Assembly (NCBI RefSeq): GCF_000152805.1
Contig: NZ_CH902579.1
Location: 75,442 to 139,441, forward strand
Length of the DNA stretch: 64,000 nucleotides
DNA from: Maritimibacter alkaliphilus HTCC2654
GTDB taxonomy: Bacteria > Pseudomonadota > Alphaproteobacteria > Rhodobacterales > Rhodobacteraceae
Direction: 5' to 3'
Shown here: positions 34,811-43,341 of the stretch, piece by piece
Position numbering within the stretch: the stretch's first letter is position 1
Layout: every line of letters starts with the position of its first letter
Notes under the pieces: generated by a model
The model's input: the letters and a program-made list of their open reading frames with translations, nothing else
Told to the model about the DNA's origin: nothing
The model's database searches: none
Program-made: the position numbers and the translations under genes

Positions 34811-34832
34811 TTGATGTAGAATTCTACATCAA
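34811..34832. promoter_or_regulatory. 22-bp perfect palindrome upstream of hipB
   Basis: Half-site TTGATGTAGAA followed by its exact complement. It lies 73 bases before the hipB start, in an A+T-rich promoter region. HipB proteins bind palindromic operators to repress their own operon, so this is the best operator candidate. Confidence 0.6.
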
Positions 34833-34982
34833 GGCATGCGCGTGATGTTCTTTTATGTATCAAACGCCAGAGAAGTCACTTGCCGAAAAAAGATCCGCTG
34901 GAAACTTGGGAGCTTCGAGGATCGACGATCAGATGCTCTTAACAGCAGCCACGGAGCCGACGGCGTGCTCCGTGTGCAGCTT

Positions 34983-36458
34983 CTAAATGTACTTCCGATA
35001 GTCACTGCTGACCTTTTGCCCCGAGGGAACGTATTTCAACACGTCACCAACCTTACGGGCTGCTCGGATCGGAATCGGCAAGCGTTGGTTCATCTGGGTC
35101 GAGTTCCAGTTCACCTTCGTGAGGCTGAAAACTTCCTTCGCAATCTGTTCGATCGTGCTCTCGCTTTGCGGGTGCGGACAGAGCAACAGGGGGTTCGGGA
35201 CATAGAGGCCAGGATAGGTCCCATAGTAGGGAATGCTGCCGTTGGTATAGAGCAGCCCATTGCCGTCCAGTTCAACGAAGGTGCCGCGGAGGACAGGGAA
35301 GTCGCCGTCGCGCAGCACCTTGACTGAATAGCTCTCATGAATCCAAACGAGATCGCGCAGTTCCACACCTGCCTCGTCGAGCGCCTTGCCAACACCCTCG
35401 GCCTCGTCCTCGCGAAAGCGCGACGTCTTCATGACGATCACGCGTGCCGGCATCGTTCTATGGACCGACTTGTAGGCGGCCAAGGCGCTCTCGGTAAGCT
35501 TGTGAGCCTCATCGATAGTGAGGAACGGGTGGCGACCCCGCGACTCTGACTGCGCAGGACCGCCTCTAAGAATGAACCCTCTGCCCCGCTCGTCGAACAT
35601 TTGCGCAGCACTGGTCCATATCTCGTCGGTTTCGGCATCCTTGAAAAAGCTGATGCCAATGTAACAGGCGGTGAACTCGCCTTCTTCCGGCAATCTGCGC
35701 CAGGGCACCTTGCCGCTGCCCTTGTAGTAGAGCGTCGTCATGAGGTTCCATGCGAGGTCAGCTCGATCTTGGGTTTGGCGGTCAGAGTTCTCCTTGATCT
35801 TGCGAGGGATCTTGGCATCGGGGTTGATGACATCCTCCCAGACAATCTGAATTGAGAATCTGAGGTCCATCGCTCTGGCCTTGAGCAAGCCACGGAAGTT
35901 CGGAGAGGTTTCTCTGCCAGCTTTCGCGTCGGCCGCTTCGCCCTCTATACCTTCGTCATCGCGCGCCCGCTCGTTTCTCCAGACCCGTTCGATCAACTTG
36001 ACAGGGAGAGAAACCATGACCACGTCCGGCCGTTCATGATGCGCCTCCAACTTTTCCAGTTGCGCCATAACTGCGTCGACGGCTATCTCCACAGCACGCG
36101 CATCGCTCGGTTCCTTGGCAATCTTCTCGATCTGACCTTTCGTCAGCACTCCATCTTCGGCAGCCACCATTTCAAACCGGCACCGATAGGGGTTCTGGTT
36201 TCTCAACCCAGGGAAGTCCGGGTGCAGGTTCGGGTGCTTTTCGGTCTTACCCTCGAACCCATCTTCGATCGCATTCAGAAACTCGCCTGATTTTTCGACG
36301 GTCAGAGCGCTGCCAACAACGCCGACTTTGATCGTGTCCCCCAGGTTCGTTTGCAACGGGCCCGCCTGTAGCAACCCCAATCGTGGATCAGGATGATGGT
36401 GTTGGTCACCAAATTCCAGTTCAGGCTCCGGGAAGATCTTTGTCTTGAAGTCGCTCAT
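34983..36458 (-). CDS. short prokaryotic Argonaute (MID-PIWI)
   Basis: 491 aa with the plan of a short pAgo, which keeps MID and PIWI but lacks N and PAZ. Supporting text: [18 protein letters not shown] near the start of [20 protein letters not shown], a PIWI region with [34 protein letters not shown], and the PIWI end [25 protein letters not shown]. In short systems PIWI is usually catalytically inactive and the guide-bound pAgo triggers its partner. The partner gene overlaps by 4 bases upstream and encodes a nuclease-APAZ protein, so this is a SPARDA-type pair. Confidence 0.85.
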   Translation of the reverse strand: MSDFKTKIFPEPELEFGDQHHHPDPRLGLLQAGPLQTNLGDTIKVGVVGSALTVEKSGEFLNAIEDGFEGKTEKHPNLHPDFPGLRNQNPYRCRFEMVAAEDGVLTKGQIEKIAKEPSDARAVEIAVDAVMAQLEKLEAHHERPDVVMVSLPVKLIERVWRNERARDDEGIEGEAADAKAGRETSPNFRGLLKARAMDLRFSIQIVWEDVINPDAKIPRKIKENSDRQTQDRADLAWNLMTTLYYKGSGKVPWRRLPEEGEFTACYIGISFFKDAETDEIWTSAAQMFDERGRGFILRGGPAQSESRGRHPFLTIDEAHKLTESALAAYKSVHRTMPARVIVMKTSRFREDEAEGVGKALDEAGVELRDLVWIHESYSVKVLRDGDFPVLRGTFVELDGNGLLYTNGSIPYYGTYPGLYVPNPLLLCPHPQSESTIEQIAKEVFSLTKVNWNSTQMNQRLPIPIRAARKVGDVLKYVPSGQKVSSDYRKYI

Positions 36459-37789
36459 AGGTCAAAGCTGCCTTGTTCATTCGAGCCGGACGGCTTCTTC
36501 GACTTCTGCGCCTTCGCGCCCCACACGTCCTCGGGCACACTCTTTGGCAGTTCGATGGAAGGCGGGTCACCAAACTTGATGATACGATCCGTCTTGGTGT
36601 CGGGTGCCAGCAGTTCGCCGGCATCTTCAAATTCCATACCTGACAGCAATCGATGCCACATGATCACCTGGCCTCGAACGGTGTTGTTTGTGTCGAGGCG
36701 CTTCTTCCCGGACAACAAGGCATCCGGATAGTTGAGCGCGCGCTCTCCATCCGAAGTGAAATAGTAGGATGGGTTGATGATCAGGTACCATTGGTCCGCC
36801 AAGCGCTCGAACCGGGGATGGAATGAATGGTGCCGCACATAGTCGATGGGCCCCTCCCCCTTCGACTTCTGATAGACGCTGACAACGTCTGCCTGTGTCT
36901 TCTGCTTCGCACCAAGATAGCGAAACTTGCGCGCGACGCCTCCAGGTGTTGGCAAGAAGTAGAACTGCTTTTTCTTTCGGTCCCATCCAAGCAAATCCCG
37001 AAAGTCATGGCCCAGAGTATGTCGCAACAGACCCGCAAATTTGTATTGCTGATCCACTGCGTCGTGTTGTGCCAGAAAGTCGGTTTCGATCCGTTCGACC
37101 TGATCCCGTTCGACCAGGTCGCGAACGGGTGTGGTTAGTGGGTCGCAGAATGTCCAAAGCGAGGTTTCATCGACCATCCAATCGTACCGCTGGCCGTCCC
37201 GGACCTTATTCATCCGGGCGAGCGCCTTCTGGGTAGAGAGCTGTGTCTGTGCGACGAAGATTTCCTCAGGAAGCTGCAATGGCACCATGTTGATGATCGC
37301 TTCCTCCCCTCCCCCAAGTGGCGGGACGTAGTAACCGTGTCCTTGCTTGGCGACGGTCAGGGCAGCGAGGTGATTCTTCGCACGTCCGTCCAAGACGTCG
37401 CGCTCCTTGTCGAACTGCAATGTGCGTTCGGCCTCGCCAACGAGGTTTTCGAGCGATTTCCAGAAGAACGTGTCATCTGATTGCCTGTAGAGAACAAGGA
37501 TCACGGGTAGGTTGGAGCCGCGCCAGTAGTCGAAATCTGAAGCGCGGACACGATAGGTGAAACCGGCGTCCGTCTCGCCGACATAGCTGCCACGCTCAGT
37601 AGCCTTGACCTGAACGGCAATCATCTTCGCTGTCGGCTGATCATCGTCCATCACCTCAGCGATGCCGTCTATCCCCGCTTCCAGCCGTGAACGCCCATCG
37701 AATTGGAACCCAATTCGCAAGAATTGAAGATTAGCCGCCTTCTCCCCGATTTCGCCAATGCGCTGACTGGCAGTAATCTTCTTGTTCAC
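36455..37789 (-). CDS. DREN-APAZ nuclease subunit of a short Argonaute system (SPARDA-like)
   Basis: 444 aa. The N-terminal 130 residues are a DUF4365-type PD-(D/E)XK domain: helix [16 protein letters not shown]41 in AGIDGIAEV, and the Q60-V-K62 of IAVQVKAT. The rest (about 140-444) matches the role of an APAZ domain that docks on the short pAgo; it has [24 protein letters not shown] and [15 protein letters not shown]. In described SPARDA systems, guide-directed recognition of invader nucleic acid makes this subunit degrade DNA, leading to cell dormancy or death. ATG is at 37789, and the stop overlaps the pAgo start. Confidence 0.82.
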   Translation of the reverse strand: MNKKITASQRIGEIGEKAANLQFLRIGFQFDGRSRLEAGIDGIAEVMDDDQPTAKMIAVQVKATERGSYVGETDAGFTYRVRASDFDYWRGSNLPVILVLYRQSDDTFFWKSLENLVGEAERTLQFDKERDVLDGRAKNHLAALTVAKQGHGYYVPPLGGGEEAIINMVPLQLPEEIFVAQTQLSTQKALARMNKVRDGQRYDWMVDETSLWTFCDPLTTPVRDLVERDQVERIETDFLAQHDAVDQQYKFAGLLRHTLGHDFRDLLGWDRKKKQFYFLPTPGGVARKFRYLGAKQKTQADVVSVYQKSKGEGPIDYVRHHSFHPRFERLADQWYLIINPSYYFTSDGERALNYPDALLSGKKRLDTNNTVRGQVIMWHRLLSGMEFEDAGELLAPDTKTDRIIKFGDPPSIELPKSVPEDVWGAKAQKSKKPSGSNEQGSFDL

Positions 37790-38098
37790 GCCAATAACCC
37801 GTACCTTCCATATGAAAGAGATAGCACTTCAATCAGCGTTTCGTAAGGCCTCGGATACTACATGTAGGCCATGATGGATTGAATGATCGCAGATGAACTG
37901 GGTAGGCGACCCTTGGACTGACCGGTCAATAGGTCTATCAAGCTTTCCCGACCAGATTTCAAAACGACTGACGTTGTCCTCACGATGGAATTCGTTGCTG
38001 CCGACGATGATGCCCAGAGGTAGATTCCGCGAGAGCAAAGTCGGGATGAATTCTATGCCGAGGATTCCAGTTCGTCAGCCGACGCCCACTTGAAGCAG
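37790..38098. other. gap upstream of the SPARDA-like operon, with a possible gene fragment
   Basis: Must hold the promoter for the minus-strand pair. A frame at 37829-38038 (minus, 69 codons, LGIIVGSNEFHREDNVSRFEIWSGKLDRP...) reads like part of a protein, and the same frame is open upstream to a TGA near 38085. I cannot assign it. It may be a remnant cut by arrival of the SPARDA genes. Confidence 0.3.
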
Positions 38099-38692
38099 CT
38101 ACCCCACAACCCCCGCATCCTCCAACTGCTCCCGATCGGGAAGATCGTGCAGACTCTCCAACCCAAAAGCGACCAGGAACTGCTCGGTGGTGACGAAGGT
38201 ATAGGGGGCCCCTCGCCTGGGCGACTTTGGCCCGGTCCCGATCAGGTTGCGCGAATGCAGCCGCCCTATCAGGTCGCGGCTGATCTCCTTGCCGAAGATG
38301 TCCTTGAGCCCGTCGCGGGTGATCGGTTGATGGTAGGCGATGGCGGCCAGGACCGCGACGTCGAACTCGCTCAGATCCAGAAACTGGTTCCCGACATCTG
38401 CCGCTGCGCGGATCGCGGGCGCGTAGGCGGCCCGCGTCCGGAACATCCAGCCGCCAGTGACCCGAGCGATCTCGAAGGCCCGCCCTTCCAGATCGGCGGC
38501 AAGGTCCTCGACCAGCAATTCGACCGAAGCCGCCTGCCCCACCACGCGGGCAAGGTCTTCGCGCGGCACTGGCGAGGCACTGGCGAAGAGCACGGCCTCG
38601 ATCCGGCGCATCCATTCCCGCCAGCGCAGCTCGGGCGGCAGATCGGACAACTCGCGGTCAAGCTCAAGTTCGGGGCGATCCTTGGCCATCAC
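38099..38692 (-). CDS. scpB: ScpB-like segregation and condensation protein
   Basis: 197 aa; ATG 38692 or the second Met. ScpB is the winged-helix partner of the SMC-ScpA complex. Supporting text: RIEAVLFASASPVPREDLARVVG at the N-terminus and LSEFDVAVLAAIAYHQPITRDGLKDIFGKEIS with RDLIGRLHSRNLIGTGPKSPRRGAPYTFVTTEQFLVAFGL in the second domain. No scpA or smc is nearby, so it would have to work with chromosomal partners or do something plasmid-specific. Its start overlaps the end of the DUF1403 gene by one base, a pairing seen on rhodobacterial plasmids (from memory). Confidence 0.85.
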   Translation of the reverse strand: MMAKDRPELELDRELSDLPPELRWREWMRRIEAVLFASASPVPREDLARVVGQAASVELLVEDLAADLEGRAFEIARVTGGWMFRTRAAYAPAIRAAADVGNQFLDLSEFDVAVLAAIAYHQPITRDGLKDIFGKEISRDLIGRLHSRNLIGTGPKSPRRGAPYTFVTTEQFLVAFGLESLHDLPDREQLEDAGVVG

Positions 38693-39576
38693 TATACCCC
38701 GTAAAGCCGGAAGGTGTCCCGCCCGGTCAGCTCGCGCACAGCGCCGAGGTCGACCAACCGATCGCAGAGCCGCCGCGCGGCGCGATCCGGCAAGGGCAGC
38801 GCCGAAGGGGCAACCGCATCGCTGGTCAGGAACAACTCGACCGCCTGCCCTGCCCCCTTGGCCCGGAGTTTCGGCGCGACGGATTTCAGATGCGTCGTTC
38901 GGCGCTCGAGGTCAGCGGCAAGGCGCACGGCCTCGACTGCCGATGAGACGAGCGCCCGATGACAGGCGAGACGCAGGTCTTCGCCATGCTTGCGCAGGTC
39001 GGCGCGTTTCAGGGCTGGGGCCAGAAGCGGCACGAGATGATCCCAGCCGAGTGCCTGAGCGAGGGCCGCATCCGCGAGGATCAGTCCTACTACATCTGCG
39101 CGCGGCACCTCGTGCAGTACCGCCTCCAACACCTTCGCGGCCCAGGTTACCGGCGCCCCTTTCCCCACATCAAGCCACGCGGCAATTTGGCGGAGGTCGA
39201 AGCTGGGCAAGGCTCGACCCAGAGCCTTGATCGATACCGGCCGTTCCACAGCGCGTCGCCAGGCGAGGCTAGTTTCGCCCGCCGGTCCGGGCAGATCGCC
39301 GGGTCGCAGCAGGTGCACCGCGTCGCGCAGCTCCCCTGCCCGCTCCGGCCGCCCAGAGAACGCGATACAAGCCTCGGCCGCGCGCAGCGCGAGCCGGTCC
39401 CGAAACAAGGCTTGGGGCACCTCCGCGCGTCCCAACATAAGATGCAGGTGGTTCAGCGCCGAACCCGACAAAAACGCAACATCTTCAAGGGTTTCAGCGC
39501 GTGCAGAGGTGACCCAGGCGGGCATCCGGGGTAACGTGTCGAGGTCGACGATGTGATCCGGCCGGGCAAATGTCAT
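38692..39576 (-). CDS. DUF1403 family protein
   Basis: 294 aa, Ala/Leu/Arg-rich and helical. Recognised by FLSGSALNHLHLMLGRAEVPQALFRDRLALRAAEACIAFSGR-type text (residues about 34-76) and LILADAALAQALGWDHLVPLLAPALKRADLRK. DUF1403 is a family of unknown function found on alphaproteobacterial plasmids, often beside scpB. The last 60 residues (RAARRLCDRLVDLGAVRELTGRDTFRLYGV) read like a winged helix, so DNA binding is plausible. It is divergent from the recombinase gene; an imperfect inverted repeat lies between them. Confidence 0.75.
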   Translation of the reverse strand: MTFARPDHIVDLDTLPRMPAWVTSARAETLEDVAFLSGSALNHLHLMLGRAEVPQALFRDRLALRAAEACIAFSGRPERAGELRDAVHLLRPGDLPGPAGETSLAWRRAVERPVSIKALGRALPSFDLRQIAAWLDVGKGAPVTWAAKVLEAVLHEVPRADVVGLILADAALAQALGWDHLVPLLAPALKRADLRKHGEDLRLACHRALVSSAVEAVRLAADLERRTTHLKSVAPKLRAKGAGQAVELFLTSDAVAPSALPLPDRAARRLCDRLVDLGAVRELTGRDTFRLYGV

Positions 39577-39654
39577 GCCTGCAGCCTATATCAGCGCGGC
39601 GCTTTCTACCAGAAAATAGCACATAAACCGCCCCACCTTGTCGCTCGCAGTCAT

Positions 39655-39679
39655 GTCCAATAAGTTTGCATTATCGGAC
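39655..39679. repeat. imperfect inverted repeat between DUF1403 and the recombinase
   Basis: Arms GTCCAATAA (39655-39663) and TTATCGGAC (39671-39679), 9 bp with one mismatch, separated by 7 bases. The ATAA/TTAT inner part and short spacer resemble core sites of Xer-like tyrosine recombinases. It could equally be an operator in a divergent promoter. Confidence 0.4.
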
Positions 39680-39701
39680 ACCAAAGAATATGCTCAGCGA
39701 C

Positions 39702-40799
39702 ATGTCAGAAAACAACGAGAAATCGATCTCAAAGCCGCCAAATGGGCCTTCGGTCAGCGAGAACAACGAGAGAGATCATCCCAGCAGCGAGGCTTTGAGC
39801 CTTCCTTCCTTTGTGGCTGGTTCAGGCACGCTCGATCGGCTGGTGGATACCGCGCGCGACTATGCGCGCGCCGCGGCCTCGGACAATACGCTGAAGGCCT
39901 ATGCGAAAGACTGGGCGCATTTCGCGCGCTGGTGCCGGATGAAGGGCGCGGAGACTCTGCCCCCGTCGCCCGAAATGATCGGGCTCTACCTTGCGGACCT
40001 GGCGTCCGGAGCGGGCCCCTCCCCTGCCCTATCGGTCAGCACCATCGACCGCCGCCTGTCGGGCCTCGCCTGGAACTATGCGCAGCGCGGCTTTGCCCTC
40101 GATCGCAAGAACCGCCATATCGCCACCGTGCTGGCCGGGATCAAACGCAAACACGCCCGTCCGCCGGTGCAAAAGGAAGCGATCCTGGCCGATGACATCC
40201 TTGCGATGGTGGCCACCCTGCCTTTTGACCTGCGCGGCCTCAGGGATCGCGCGATCCTGCTGCTGGGCTACGCCGGCGGCCTTCGTCGCTCGGAAATCGT
40301 CAGCCTCGATGTCCACAAGGACGACACGCCGGACTCGGGCGGCTGGGTTGAAGTGTTCGACAAGGGCACCCTGCTCACCCTCAATGCCAAGACCGGCTGG
40401 CGCGAGGTCGAGATCGGCCGCGGCTCCAAGGATCAGACCTGCCCTGTCCATGCGCTCGAACAATGGCTGCACTTCGCCAAGATCGACTTTGGCCCAATCT
40501 TTGTCGGCACCTCGCGGGACGGCAAGAAGGCGCTGGAGACACGCCTCAACGACAAACACGTCGCGCGCCTGATCAAGCGCACCGTGCTCGACGCCGGCAT
40601 CCGGTCGGACCTGCCTGAGAAAGACCGCCTGGCGCTGTTCTCCGGCCATTCGTTGCGCGCCGGTCTCGCCAGCTCCGCCGAAGTCGACGAGCGCTACGTC
40701 CAGAAACACCTCGGCCACGCTTCCGCCGAGATGACCCGCCGCTATCAGCGCCGCCGGGACCGGTTCCGGGTGAACCTGACCAAAGCCGCCGGTCTCTGA
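39702..40799 (+). CDS. tyrosine recombinase/integrase
   Basis: 365 aa from ATG 39702 (MSENNEK); ATG 39690 and 39666 are in-frame alternatives. The N-terminal SAM-like core-binding domain (about 45-140, LDRLVDTARDYARAAASDNTLKAYAKDWAHFARWC) is followed by the catalytic domain with LLGYAGGLRRSEIVSL (first Arg), SGHSLRAGLASSA (HxxR) and LGHASAEMTRRYQRR (catalytic Tyr in MTRRY). It could resolve plasmid multimers, working with the repeat at 39655, or be left from an integrated element. It is convergent with repC and lies in the maintenance region, which favours multimer resolution. Confidence 0.85.
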   Translation: MSENNEKSISKPPNGPSVSENNERDHPSSEALSLPSFVAGSGTLDRLVDTARDYARAAASDNTLKAYAKDWAHFARWCRMKGAETLPPSPEMIGLYLADLASGAGPSPALSVSTIDRRLSGLAWNYAQRGFALDRKNRHIATVLAGIKRKHARPPVQKEAILADDILAMVATLPFDLRGLRDRAILLLGYAGGLRRSEIVSLDVHKDDTPDSGGWVEVFDKGTLLTLNAKTGWREVEIGRGSKDQTCPVHALEQWLHFAKIDFGPIFVGTSRDGKKALETRLNDKHVARLIKRTVLDAGIRSDLPEKDRLALFSGHSLRAGLASSAEVDERYVQKHLGHASAEMTRRYQRRRDRFRVNLTKAAGL

Positions 40800-40811
40800 G
40801 CCCCTGCCCTA

Positions 40812-42092
40812 TCACGCCGCCTGCCCACTGAGCCTACCATAGAAGCTGCGCTCGAGATGCAGCTCCCCTGCCCCGGCCTTCTCGACCATGCCCCGCAGAT
40901 AGCCGCCCGGCGAGGCAACCTCGCCCGCACTGTGCTTCTCGAAGACGAGGGCAAACGCGGCCGTGGCCACCTGGGTGCCCATTCGGTCCTGCGCCACGTT
41001 CCAGGCATGCTCAGAGATCCCGATCATCGGCCTGAGTTGACCGGCAACCCGGTGCAGATCGCCCCAATCTTTCAGGAATCCACCCAAATTCCGCGCCCAG
41101 GATGCGAATTCCGGACAGGCCTGCATGATTGTCGGCAGATCGAGCGCTGTCCGCTTCTTGCGTACCTCGGCAACCCAGTCTTCCAGCTCCCTATCAACCC
41201 GCTCTTCGGGTTGGGCATTAGGCACCACACCCGCCGCTTCCTCTTTTTCAGAGGAATTACTAGTTACAGGATTAAGTTGGTTTGTAATTAGTATATGAGG
41301 TTCAGAAATGACCTCCCTGGGGTTCATTTCTTGAGTCTTCTTCGTGACTTGGGCGTGTTTATCATCGGTGTTTTCCACAGGTTTTGTCGCAACAGTCGCC
41401 TTAAGATAAGCCGCCTCGACCCGTTCTTGGAGTTCCTTGAACCATGCCAATAGCCGCTCCAACTGCTCTGAAGCTTCATGACGGCGCGGAAGTCGTTCCA
41501 GAAGCTCCTCAAAAAGCCCCGTGAATTGCCTCCAGGGCCCACGCAGAGCGCTGCTGAGAGCTGCCTCGATCCGGGCTCGGATCATCCGGCGCGCCACAGT
41601 GATCTGGCGCTTCAGGCGTAGGCAGAGCTCGCGTTCAGCCTGCAACTCAGCATGAAGCTCCTCGAACTCCTCGACACGGGCTGAGAGCGGCGACAGATCG
41701 AAGCCATAGGCCTCGACGATGCGGCCATCGACGTCTCTGCGGCCCCACCGCTTGCCATTGGGGCTATCCTGGAAGGAGATCACGCCGATCTCAGCAAGGC
41801 GCCGCGCGTGGCGCTTGAGGGCAGACAGCGAAAAACCCGTTTGCTCCATCAGATAGGCGTTCGACGCCCAGACGATCGGACGCTGCCCCTCCTCCCAGTC
41901 CTGGGCCTGGGTAAAGGCCCCGAGCGTGTCGAGGAGCAACATGTCTCCGGCCTTCAAGCCGATATGTGCCCCCACGCGCTTAAGTGCCACGAATGCCCGT
42001 GTTTTGGGTACTGCTACCCGTTCACCGGCTTGGGCAAGTTGCTCAGCAACCCCAAGACCCGGTGTCGGCTTGCGCCAACCTGTATGTTTCAT
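40812..42092 (-). CDS. repC: RepC replication initiator of a RepABC plasmid
   Basis: 426 aa. RepC binds the origin, which in known RepABC plasmids lies inside repC. The N-terminus is diagnostic: MKHTGWRKPTPGLGVAEQLAQ, VALKRVGAHIGLKAGDMLLLDTLGAFT, IVWASNAYLMEQTGFSLSALKRHARRLAEIGVISFQDSPNGKRWGRRD (residues about 75-125, winged helix). The C-terminal domain (from about 315) ends in LHLERSFYGRL, with a less conserved A+T-rich linker (about 225-300) where the origin is expected. It is the third gene of repABC, separated from repB by a 226-base gap holding a countertranscript RNA. Confidence 0.93.
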   Translation of the reverse strand: MKHTGWRKPTPGLGVAEQLAQAGERVAVPKTRAFVALKRVGAHIGLKAGDMLLLDTLGAFTQAQDWEEGQRPIVWASNAYLMEQTGFSLSALKRHARRLAEIGVISFQDSPNGKRWGRRDVDGRIVEAYGFDLSPLSARVEEFEELHAELQAERELCLRLKRQITVARRMIRARIEAALSSALRGPWRQFTGLFEELLERLPRRHEASEQLERLLAWFKELQERVEAAYLKATVATKPVENTDDKHAQVTKKTQEMNPREVISEPHILITNQLNPVTSNSSEKEEAAGVVPNAQPEERVDRELEDWVAEVRKKRTALDLPTIMQACPEFASWARNLGGFLKDWGDLHRVAGQLRPMIGISEHAWNVAQDRMGTQVATAAFALVFEKHSAGEVASPGGYLRGMVEKAGAGELHLERSFYGRLSGQAA

Positions 42093-42156
42093 GCCTGTAT
42101 CTCACCTCCGTTTATGTGGAGGCAAAAGAAAGCCGTTCGCTCAGGAGCGTTCGTCG

Positions 42157-42185
42157 TTGACAGTGAATCCTGCGAGACTTATCTT
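42157..42185 (+). promoter_or_regulatory. promoter of the repABC countertranscript RNA
   Basis: Perfect -35 TTGACA (42157-42162), 17-base spacer, and -10 TATCTT (42180-42185) on the strand opposite to repABC, within the repB-repC gap. This is where known RepABC plasmids place the strong antisense promoter. Confidence 0.75.
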
Positions 42186-42191
42186 GAAGGT

Positions 42192-42245
42192 GACCAAACC
42201 ATTAAGATCAGCTCTCAGGCCACACCGCTTGGGGGCTTTTCTTTT
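42192..42245 (+). ncRNA. antisense RNA controlling repC (inc RNA)
   Basis: Predicted transcript from about 7 bases after the -10 to a terminator-like GCCACACCGCTTGGGGGC hairpin followed by TTTTCTTTT (about 42218-42245). About 55 nt is the usual size for RepABC countertranscripts. It pairs with the repC leader, favours early termination of repC, and sets copy number and incompatibility. Confidence 0.7.
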
Positions 42246-42318
42246 GCCTTTATTTCGATTGTCGTTCCTTTTTGCTCCTTGCCTCGTCGTTCTGGAGGAT
42301 ATGTCGCTGACATTGTCG

Positions 42319-43341
42319 TCAGTCGGTTTCCTTCCCCGAACCTTCGGCGCTCAAGTAGTCGGCGACTAAATCTCCGAGCTTCTCGAGACGCTCTTGGTCT
42401 ATCGGCACACCTGCAACCTTGATGGATAGGTTTCCATCGACTGAAGTCGCCGAAAGATTTCGGTTGCCCACCTTGCGTTTGACCGTGAGCTTTCTGGGCT
42501 TTGCCTTCGGTTTGAGCTTGGGTTTGTTCACCCTCTCCAAGCTCGCTAAGGCTCCCTGCAAATCACGAAAGCTCATGTCGTAGACATTCTTGAACGCGTT
42601 CAAGATCTGATCCTGCGCAGCGAAAACAGACCTCGCTCGTGAGACTAGGCTCTCATGCACGCCAATTTTCTTTGCGAAGGCCACAGCTGTCAGCTTGTCT
42701 GCCCCAGAAGCCAACGTTTCATACATTTCACCAATCGAAACCAAACGCTCAAATGGGCTAAGATTCTCGCGCTCCTCATTCTCGCGGAACCGCAGAAACA
42801 ACATCTCAAACTTGCTGTTCTCGGCGTTTCGCGCTTCCGGCGAAGCGAGGATTGCACGAAGAGGTAAACCCAACTCCGACGCGGCCGCCAGTCGGCGGCG
42901 TCCTGTAAGCATGACAAATGGAACACCAGTGACGTTCGACGGCTCCAACGGATCCGGCTCCCAATCCGGATCCTCGGGCCACACCAGAATGGGTGTGTCC
43001 TGCCCGTTCGAGGCAATGCTGTTTACCAGAGACCTGAATGCTTCCTGGGACATCCAGTCTTGACGGCGGTCTGTCCCCATCGGATCTGATATCTGGTCTG
43101 GCGACAGGCTTATTTCGTGGCGGCCGTTTAAGATATCCGAACAAAGCTCAGCTCTGCTTCGCTCCACAGCGGCTTGCGATTGCGCAAGCGCCCCTGATTT
43201 CCAAGCACTGCCGGCCCCCTTGAAAGGAGTAGAAACAGCGTCGCCCGTTTCTGCCCGGCCTTCGGGACCGGGCGTGCGCTCCTTGGATGTGTCGGGACTA
43301 GTAGCCTTGCTGACCAGCGACCTTGGAATACTGCGTTTCAT
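42319..43341 (-). CDS. repB: RepB, ParB-family partition protein
   Basis: 340 aa. It starts MKRSIPRSL, a RepB-like opening. The ParB N-domain includes DWMSQEAFRSLVNSIASNGQDTPILVWP and GVPFVMLTGRRRLAAASELGLPLRAI, followed by FRENEERENLSPFERLVSIGEMYE and the helix-turn-helix KLTAVAFAKKIGVHESLVSRARSVFAA that reads parS. The C-terminal dimerisation part ends VADYLSAEGSGKETD. The start overlaps the repA stop. One copy of the candidate parS palindrome (42588-42605) lies within this coding sequence. Confidence 0.92.
   Translation of the reverse strand: MKRSIPRSLVSKATSPDTSKERTPGPEGRAETGDAVSTPFKGAGSAWKSGALAQSQAAVERSRAELCSDILNGRHEISLSPDQISDPMGTDRRQDWMSQEAFRSLVNSIASNGQDTPILVWPEDPDWEPDPLEPSNVTGVPFVMLTGRRRLAAASELGLPLRAILASPEARNAENSKFEMLFLRFRENEERENLSPFERLVSIGEMYETLASGADKLTAVAFAKKIGVHESLVSRARSVFAAQDQILNAFKNVYDMSFRDLQGALASLERVNKPKLKPKAKPRKLTVKRKVGNRNLSATSVDGNLSIKVAGVPIDQERLEKLGDLVADYLSAEGSGKETD
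42588..42605. promoter_or_regulatory. parS: candidate parS site inside repB
   Basis: Perfect 18-bp palindrome TCTTGAACGCGTTCAAGA, identical to the core of the palindrome at 44831-44860. I found no further copy in the window by eye. ParB-type proteins bind such palindromes, and RepABC plasmids carry parS within or near the rep genes. Confidence 0.6.

Noticed and set aside
37829..38038. 69-codon minus-strand frame upstream of the SPARDA-like pair
   Set aside because: Looks like part of a protein but has no family match; reported only as a possible fragment.
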